Assembly (NCBI GenBank): GCA_964244955.1
Contig: CAXTKQ010000006.1
Span: 1 to 64,000 of the forward strand
Origin: Mucilaginibacter_A sp964244955
GTDB taxonomy: Bacteria > Bacteroidota > Bacteroidia > Sphingobacteriales > Sphingobacteriaceae
Direction of reading: 5' to 3'
Length of the DNA: 64,000 nt
Part shown: in pieces, positions 59,121-64,000 of the stretch
Layout: every line of letters starts with the position of its first letter
How positions within the stretch are numbered: position 1 is the first letter of the stretch
The notes under the pieces: generated by a model
What the model saw: only the letters and a program-made list of their open reading frames with translations
Databases searched by the model: none
Told to the model about the DNA's origin: nothing
Position numbers and translations under genes: made by a program

Positions 59121-60602
59121 TTATCTTTTTGGTCCTTTATAGCCAACACAATAATAAACCCAAAACTTCCTCGCATCAGCATTACCATTTTTTATGATAA
59201 TCGGTTCCAATTCCTGCACTTCGTTAAAATAAGTTTTTAACTCCGAAGGAATAGTCCCATTCTTCGCAGTGTTTTTAAAACCAGGATCAGAATCTACAAA
59301 AAGCGCATTTTTGCCTGTTAAAAGAAGTATGTTATCGCCGATATAATCAAACTGCAATGCTGGCTGACCCAGAATATTTTGCGCATAGATTTTTTGTGGA
59401 AGAAAAAAGCTCAGTTCGGCACTGGTTTTGTAACCATCCGCAGAAAAAATAAAGGTGTTTGGATAGGTTTTTTGAAGGGTTTCTACACGCTTTGCCAATT
59501 GTTCCCAGCCGAACCAAGTGTCATCGCTTTTTATTGGCACGGGATAAAAAATCACTTCTACGGCAAAAGCCAAATGTAAAACGGCTGCTATCCAAACGTT
59601 AATCCGGGTTGATTTTTGGGAGGTGAAAATCGCAAGGAAAATAAAACCGGTGATGTAGGAAGGCATCATCCAATTGATTTTGACCCAGTAAAACAGGCTG
59701 ATCAAAAAGAAACCCAAAAACGCAGGCAAAAAAAAGCATAGTAAAAACAGTATTTGGTCGGTTGGTAATTTCCATTTAACCAATACTTTTTTAATGGTTT
59801 TAAAGGTAAGCGCTATCAATCCGAAGAAAGCCACGGGCAGCAACAGAAAGAGTTGTGTGCCAATCGTTCCCAAAAAGAGTTTTGGTTTGAGCTGAAATTT
59901 GGCAATATCGCCTGTCCGGTTAGCCGATTGAAACAGGAACGATGCAAACTGATGCTGGTAATTCCAGTAAAAAACCGGAAAAGTTACCAAAACAGAAATC
60001 AGCAAACTCAACCACAACCAACCGGAAAGCAGCAGTTTTCGATATTGGTTGGAAAAGATCAGGAACAAAATTAATCCGATTTGCAGCAATACGGCGGTGT
60101 ATTTACTATCAAAAGTCAGTCCTATCAGTAAACCAGCCAGTGGCCAGTACAATTTTTGCTGCCTAAAAACAGCATGGTAAAGTGCAATTAAACTTAACGT
60201 CCAAAACAGTAACAGTGGAACATCTGGCGTAGAAATGGTAGAAAGAATGGAAACTAAAAAAGTTGAACCAACAAGCACCAAAGCCAGATTTTGCTTTTGC
60301 TTCGATAAAAAACAACCGGCCAGTTTATAAAATGCAAAGAGTGTTAAGCTGGTAATGGTAAAATCGGCCAGCTTGATGACGAAAACGTGTTTCCCAAAAA
60401 TGGTGGTAAACAACCGGAGCAAGTAGCCAATCATGCCCGGATGGTCGAAGTAGGACCAGGCCAAATGTTCGCCGTAAAAATCGTAATAAGCATCTTGCGG
60501 CATCATCCCAAAAAACGGCAGCAGCAGCAAGCGGAAAAGTTGGAAGCAAAACAGGATGGTTAGGAAGGGATGTTGCTTGTAGAACTTGTAAATGATATTC
60601 AT
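59121..60602 (-). CDS. glycosyltransferase family 39 (ArnT/PMT-like) membrane protein
   Basis: The 493-residue protein has about 11 membrane segments and the GT39/ArnT signature near the N-terminus (PQDAYYDFYGEHLAWSYFDHPG), where the acidic/His residues of the catalytic loop lie. Such enzymes transfer sugars from polyprenyl-phosphate donors to envelope targets such as lipid A or proteins. The acceptor is unknown. Repeat copies encode ILLLTGKNALF (59315-59331), TDQILFLL (59740-59757) and YHAVFRQQ (60162-60177). Confidence 0.86.
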   Translation of the reverse strand: MNIIYKFYKQHPFLTILFCFQLFRLLLLPFFGMMPQDAYYDFYGEHLAWSYFDHPGMIGYLLRLFTTIFGKHVFVIKLADFTITSLTLFAFYKLAGCFLSKQKQNLALVLVGSTFLVSILSTISTPDVPLLLFWTLSLIALYHAVFRQQKLYWPLAGLLIGLTFDSKYTAVLLQIGLILFLIFSNQYRKLLLSGWLWLSLLISVLVTFPVFYWNYQHQFASFLFQSANRTGDIAKFQLKPKLFLGTIGTQLFLLLPVAFFGLIALTFKTIKKVLVKWKLPTDQILFLLCFFLPAFLGFFLISLFYWVKINWMMPSYITGFIFLAIFTSQKSTRINVWIAAVLHLAFAVEVIFYPVPIKSDDTWFGWEQLAKRVETLQKTYPNTFIFSADGYKTSAELSFFLPQKIYAQNILGQPALQFDYIGDNILLLTGKNALFVDSDPGFKNTAKNGTIPSELKTYFNEVQELEPIIIKNGNADARKFWVYYCVGYKGPKR

Positions 60603-60612
60603 TTTAGCGTTT

Positions 60613-60702
60613 TGTCATCTCGACGATAGGAGAGATCCTCATCGAACAAAAAAGATTTATCGCTTTGAAGAAGATTTCTCCCGTTGGTCGAAATGATAGA
60701 CA
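60613..60702. repeat. long imperfect inverted repeat (copy 4)
   Basis: Begins TGTCATCTCGACGATAGGAG and ends GGTCGAAATGATAGACA; the arms resemble the other three copies. Just upstream of the glycosyltransferase start and next to a dispersed repeat. Confidence 0.72.
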
Positions 60703-60712
60703 GTCTTTTCAT

Positions 60713-60737
60713 CATACTTCTTTTACCACCCAAAAAC
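60713..60737 (-). repeat. dispersed repeat CATACTTCTTTTACC + CCAAAAAC
   Basis: Good extended unit, immediately 3' of the oxygenase stop codon (60738). Confidence 0.85.
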
Positions 60738-61700
60738 CTACATCTTCAAACCAATTTCCCGTAACCGCTCATCCAGGTATTCGCCAGCCGTTGCATCCGG
60801 GTAAGCTTTTGGATGCGCTTCATCAATACAAGTATCCAAACAAGCCAGACTGACCGTAGATTTTGGGTGCAGGAAAAACGGGACGGAATAACGGGAAGTT
60901 TTCATCATTTCGCGCGGCGGGTTAACCACACGGTGTGTGGTAGAACGCAGTTTGTTGTTGGTCAATCGTTGCAGCATATCGCCTACGTTTACCACAATAT
61001 CTTCGCCGTGTGCTTTTACCGGAAACCATTCGCCTTCGCGGGTCAGCACTTCCAAACCATCGGCACTGGCACCAATCAAAAGTGTGATTAGGTTGATGTC
61101 TTCATGCGCACCGGCACGAACAGCATCGTCAGGAACAGCATCCGGATCCTCGATCGGGAAATAATGGATGCCGCGCAAAATAGAGTTGCCGTTGTGCACT
61201 TTATCGTCAAAATAATTTTCGGGCAGTTCTAAATAAACGGCAATGGCGCGCAGCAAATGTTCGCCGGCCTGCTCTAATTTCTGGTAAACTTCGCGGGTTA
61301 TCGGGTTAAATTCGGGTAGTTCTTTTACCACCAAATTTTCAGGGTACAATTCTTTCACCGGGTCTCCGTCCGTAACTGTTTGTCCGATTTGCCAAAACTC
61401 TTTTAAATCAGGCGTTTTTGAGTCTTTTGCTTTTTCTCGGCCTTTGCTGGTGTAGCCGCGCTGGCCGGCCAGTTCAGGTTTTTCGTAACTGAGTTTGATT
61501 TCATCGGGCAAGGAAAACAGTTTTTGCACCTGTTCGTATAATTTGGCAATCAGTTCTTTGCTCAAACCGTGGTTGCTTACAGTGATAAAACCGGTATCGT
61601 TAAAAGCCTGGCCAACTTCGTTTGAAAAGCTTTTTTTTTCTTCGGCCGAACCATTGATATAGGTGTTTAAATCTACACGCGGGATATTTATCGTTTTCAT
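60738..61700 (-). CDS. 2-oxoglutarate/Fe(II)-dependent oxygenase (isopenicillin N synthase-like)
   Basis: The 320-residue protein has the jelly-roll oxygenase core with the iron ligands HxD (His199, Asp201 in GAHEDINLI) and distal His256 (STTHRV), and the 2OG-binding RxS (Arg270, Ser272 in RYSVPFF). The N-terminal region (DIOX_N-like, about 5-120) matches isopenicillin N synthase relatives. The substrate is unknown; family members hydroxylate or desaturate small molecules. Cytoplasmic, single gene. Confidence 0.88.
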   Translation of the reverse strand: MKTINIPRVDLNTYINGSAEEKKSFSNEVGQAFNDTGFITVSNHGLSKELIAKLYEQVQKLFSLPDEIKLSYEKPELAGQRGYTSKGREKAKDSKTPDLKEFWQIGQTVTDGDPVKELYPENLVVKELPEFNPITREVYQKLEQAGEHLLRAIAVYLELPENYFDDKVHNGNSILRGIHYFPIEDPDAVPDDAVRAGAHEDINLITLLIGASADGLEVLTREGEWFPVKAHGEDIVVNVGDMLQRLTNNKLRSTTHRVVNPPREMMKTSRYSVPFFLHPKSTVSLACLDTCIDEAHPKAYPDATAGEYLDERLREIGLKM

Positions 61701-61791
61701 ACAGGAACAATTTGCCGCTAAAATTACTTATTCTGATGCAATTGCAGCAGGTGTTGACAAAATATGCGGATTTGCTGTTGCTGAAAAAATG

Positions 61792-61808
61792 GTGCTAAAA
61801 GAAGCATC
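61792..61808 (+). repeat. dispersed repeat GTGCTAAAAGAAGCATC
   Basis: Exact core in the gap between the oxygenase and the DUF6600 gene (61701-61897), where no clear promoter was seen. Confidence 0.83.
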
Positions 61809-61897
61809 AGATTGATATACCCGACTGGAAATTAAACGTTTTTGTTAATTATTAGTCGAAATAAGATATTACCTGTTAACCTTATATAAACCTCATT

Positions 61898-63439
61898 ATG
61901 ATAAATATAATTCGAAAAGCAACAGCCGCATTTATGCTGGTTTTAGCGGTAATTTGTTGCCTCAATATACCTGTTGCAAAGGCACAACCAGGCGCGACTA
62001 TAACGATGCAAACTTTTTACAACGAGCTGGAGCCTTATGGGCAATGGATTGACGACCCCGAACTGGGCTATGTTTGGGCACCCGATGTGGACCAAAGCTT
62101 TAAACCTTATGCTACCAATGGCCATTGGGTAGAAACGGAATACGGCAATACCTGGGTTTCTGATTATGATTGGGGCTGGGCAGCTTTCCACTACGGCAGG
62201 TGGCGTTACGATAATAACTACGGCTGGGAGTGGATACCCGGAACAGAATGGGCACCGGCTTGGGTAAACTGGCGCACTGGCGGCGATTATTACGGTTGGG
62301 CTCCGCTTGGCCCCGGCATTGATATTGATGTTGCTATTGGCAGCGGCTATTATGCGCCTAATAACTACTGGGTTTTTGTGCCGAGGCAATACTTGTGCTC
62401 GCCTTCCATCAACCGTTATTATTTGCCGACTAGCCGTAATGTGGTCATCATCCGCAATACAACCATTATCAGCAATGTTTATAACGGTGGCAGCCGCAGG
62501 TATATCAGCGGGCCGCGGCCGGCAGAAATTGAACGATATGCAGGAAACCGGATCAATGTTTACAACATCAACAACAATAACCGGCCGGGCGCAACCAGGA
62601 TCAATAACAATACCATCAACATTTACAGGCCGGAAATTGCTGCCAACGGCTACGGAAATAACCAGCCTGCCCCGGCACATATGATCAACCGTGGCAGTTA
62701 TAATGATAACCGCAACCGCACGAACAATAACTATGGGCAGAACAACGGCAACCCAAACAATAATGGACGGTTTGGCAATTCGCGCCAGTGGGGCAGCCAG
62801 GGAAATGGTTCGGTACAAAGCAACAATCCGGCAAACCCGAATTATGGCGGGAACAGCAACAATGGTTACGGCCGACCTGCCCGGACAGACAACCCTAACA
62901 GCAATAACAGGCAGTTTCCGCAAAGTGGCAACACACCGAACCCAAATGTGAACAACAATACGGGCATTAACAATCCGGGAAGTGTGCCGCCTGCAACTGC
63001 AAACGGAAACAACCCTTATAACCCAAATAGCAGGCAAGCCAGGGAGAACCAGGGATTGCCCAACACAAACGCGCAGCCAACCAACGATTGGCGCAGTTCC
63101 AGAAATTTTGACCGGAACAGAAACCGTGCGCAAGACAACCAGCTAATCCAACAAAACCAGGCGCAACAACAGCAAATGCAGCAGCAGCGCGAACAGCAGA
63201 ACCAGCAACGCCAGCAACAAATGCAGCAAAACCAGGCGCAACAACAGCAAATGCAGCAACAGCGCGAACAACAGAACCAGCAACGGGAGCAGCAAATGCA
63301 GCAACAACGCGAGCAGCAAATGCAACAACAAAACCAACAGCGCGAACAACAGCGCCAGCAGCAGATACCGCCGCCGCAACAACAAGCGCGCCCTGCAAGG
63401 CAGGATGTGCCGGAACGCGGCAGGCCGGAACGGATTTAA
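61898..63439 (+). CDS. exported DUF6600 protein with Asn/Gly-rich middle and Gln-rich tail
   Basis: The 513-residue product has a signal peptide (about 1-29, ending AKAQ) and a Trp/Tyr/Gly-rich DUF6600 domain (about 45-190: GYVWAPDVDQSFKPYATNGHW and the repeated WG/YGW pattern). The middle (about 210-400) is rich in Asn, Gly and Pro. The last 90 residues are mostly Gln with regularly spaced Met/Glu/Arg (QQNQAQQQQMQQQREQQ repeated), a prion-like low-complexity tail from short DNA tandem repeats (about 63150-63370). Function unknown; outer envelope. Confidence 0.75.
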   Translation: MINIIRKATAAFMLVLAVICCLNIPVAKAQPGATITMQTFYNELEPYGQWIDDPELGYVWAPDVDQSFKPYATNGHWVETEYGNTWVSDYDWGWAAFHYGRWRYDNNYGWEWIPGTEWAPAWVNWRTGGDYYGWAPLGPGIDIDVAIGSGYYAPNNYWVFVPRQYLCSPSINRYYLPTSRNVVIIRNTTIISNVYNGGSRRYISGPRPAEIERYAGNRINVYNINNNNRPGATRINNNTINIYRPEIAANGYGNNQPAPAHMINRGSYNDNRNRTNNNYGQNNGNPNNNGRFGNSRQWGSQGNGSVQSNNPANPNYGGNSNNGYGRPARTDNPNSNNRQFPQSGNTPNPNVNNNTGINNPGSVPPATANGNNPYNPNSRQARENQGLPNTNAQPTNDWRSSRNFDRNRNRAQDNQLIQQNQAQQQQMQQQREQQNQQRQQQMQQNQAQQQQMQQQREQQNQQREQQMQQQREQQMQQQNQQREQQRQQQIPPPQQQARPARQDVPERGRPERI

Positions 63440-63460
63440 AAATAAATTTCACTTTGCACC

Positions 63461-63492
63461 AAAAAGCTTTTCCGAAACACAGAAAAGCTTTT
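63461..63492 (+). terminator. Rho-independent terminator
   Basis: Stem AAAAAGCTTTTC / GAAAAGCTTTTT with a T-run, 20 bases past the DUF6600 stop. Confidence 0.82.
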
Positions 63493-63592
63493 TTTATGCC
63501 TGAAAAATTAGAAGTGTTATGTTTTAAAAGAATTAAAAGGAATGTTGAAATTGCTACGGTAATATCTGGGCAAAAGCTGTTTCAAACAAAAG

Positions 63593-63610
63593 CATGCTTC
63601 TTTTAGCACC
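63593..63610 (-). repeat. dispersed repeat supplying a stop codon
   Basis: CATGCTTCTTTTAGCACC; on the minus strand TAAAAGAAGCAT, whose first TAA (63603-63605) is the stop of the response-regulator gene. Confidence 0.86.
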
Positions 63611-63998
63611 TTATTTTTTGTGCTTCATTTTGAGGGTTTTTTAAATAAGGCTTTATTTTTTCTAAAAGTCCGTCGGGCGTATAAGGTTTCAAGAAGTAGT
63701 CGGTTAAACCTTCATCCTTCAAATTTTCTAAATCCAAACCAAAAACGCTTCCGGTCAGGGCAATAATCGGTAACTGCTGGTATTTTTCATCCGGCAATAG
63801 CCTGATTTTTCTGGTCGCCATAAAACCGTCCATCACTGGCATGTGCAAATCCATCAGCACCAAATCGTAATCTTTTTGCATCACTGTTTTGTAAGCTTCC
63901 AATCCGTTTTCTACACAATCGGCTTCAATGCCCCATTTAAAAAACAGCTTTTTGGCCAATTTGCAATTGATCGCATTGTCATCGGCAACCAATACCAA
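63603..63998 (-). CDS. response regulator receiver domain (start beyond window)
   Basis: The visible 131 residues form a receiver domain: ADDNAINCKLA with acidic pocket, phospho-Asp in LVLMDLHMPVMDG (about residue 50 as read), ALTGS, and LKPYTPDGLLEKI with the conserved Lys. The gene probably extends past base 64000, and the style of the receiver (DNxxN, MPxMDG) fits the C-terminal domain of a hybrid histidine kinase. Stop codon inside a dispersed repeat. Confidence 0.85.
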   Translation of the reverse strand: MVLVADDNAINCKLAKKLFFKWGIEADCVENGLEAYKTVMQKDYDLVLMDLHMPVMDGFMATRKIRLLPDEKYQQLPIIALTGSVFGLDLENLKDEGLTDYFLKPYTPDGLLEKIKPYLKNPQNEAQKIRC

Positions 63999-64000
63999 AC

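Noticed and set aside
61943..63133. 396-residue open frame antisense to the DUF6600 gene
   Set aside because: It is the opposite strand of a repetitive Asn/Gly/Gln-rich gene; no start context or homology, and Val/Ile-rich composition is that of an antisense frame.
360..63610. The dispersed repeat as a CRISPR repeat
   Set aside because: Copies are scattered on both strands at irregular distances, many in genes, with no uniform spacers and no cas genes.
360..63610. The dispersed repeat as a Chi-like or KOPS-like polar signal
   Set aside because: Orientation is nearly balanced (about 30 to 24), and copies occur as inverted pairs; polar signals should be skewed along the replichore.
1..64000. 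tRNA or rRNA genes
   Set aside because: No cloverleaf-like or rRNA sequence was recognised in the intergenic gaps; most gaps are too short.

Overview
The window looks like a draft-assembly contig (three runs of N: 12599-12678, 19049-19058, 41274-41283) from a free-living Bacteroidota bacterium, most likely Sphingobacteriales close to Mucilaginibacter/Pedobacter. The grounds are a TonB receptor with a carboxypeptidase-regulatory N-terminal domain, a DUF6600 protein, an OstA-like protein, lipoproteins, promoters of the TTTG / TAnnTTTG type (clearest at 44987-45017 and 41935-41967) and almost no Shine-Dalgarno sequences. No tRNA, rRNA, transposase, integrase or CRISPR array was found.

Layout. 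0-9.1 kb: GtrA fragment, FRG-domain protein, TonB-dependent receptor, MG2-like secreted protein, RecQ. 9.2-15.9 kb: DUF2807 lipoprotein, RES/Xre toxin-antitoxin pair, YajQ, Lys/Ala-rich basic protein, ppk-ppx-ubiX. 16-19.8 kb: mtaB, then lgt-gtrA-suhB with 1-4 base overlaps. 19.8-25.6 kb: AT-rich HNH-like gene, nfu, purB, two paralogous mini-lipoproteins, and a sigma factor paired with a membrane-anchored trypsin-like protease. 25.6-31 kb: nuoD-nuoC-pdxH (minus strand), class A beta-lactamase-like hydrolase, amine oxidase. 31-36 kb: prfC and, beyond its 3' end, an AT-rich segment with a KAP-type P-loop NTPase and a DUF4160 (frameshifted)/DUF2442 pair; a second diverged copy of the prfC 3' end lies on the far side. 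36-45 kb: response regulator, DUF4126, SPL-like radical SAM enzyme, MFS transporter, OstA-like protein, tilS, PD-(D/E)XK nuclease.

45-57.3 kb is a sulfur-assimilation locus: SAM riboswitch, possible 27-residue leader peptide, cysH-cysD-cysN, OsmC-like protein, metZ-type sulfhydrylase, sulfite reductase with a C-terminal HEPN-like domain, a fused siroheme synthase/TSUP exporter and an Rrf2 regulator. Together they cover sulfate activation, reduction to sulfide, siroheme supply and sulfide incorporation. A complete restriction-modification module with a controller protein and matching C-box operators is inserted between metZ and the sulfite reductase. 57.3-64 kb: small membrane protein, PhnB-like protein, PIN toxin with a short downstream antitoxin, GT39 glycosyltransferase, 2OG-Fe(II) oxygenase, DUF6600 protein with a Gln-rich tail, and the end of a response-regulator protein.

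The most unusual signal is a dispersed short repeat with core TAAAAGAAGCAT (variant TAAAAACAGCAT; reverse form ATGCTTCTTTTA). I count about 54 good copies by eye, roughly one per 1.2 kb, on both strands, in intergenic gaps, at stop and start codons, and inside conserved genes in four different reading frames. Some copies form head-to-head hairpins and many carry a second AT-rich block (YAAAATTT) a few bases downstream. Good copies are lacking in the AT-rich accessory genes. The pattern resembles the DNA uptake sequences of Pasteurellaceae and Neisseriaceae; that reading is inference.
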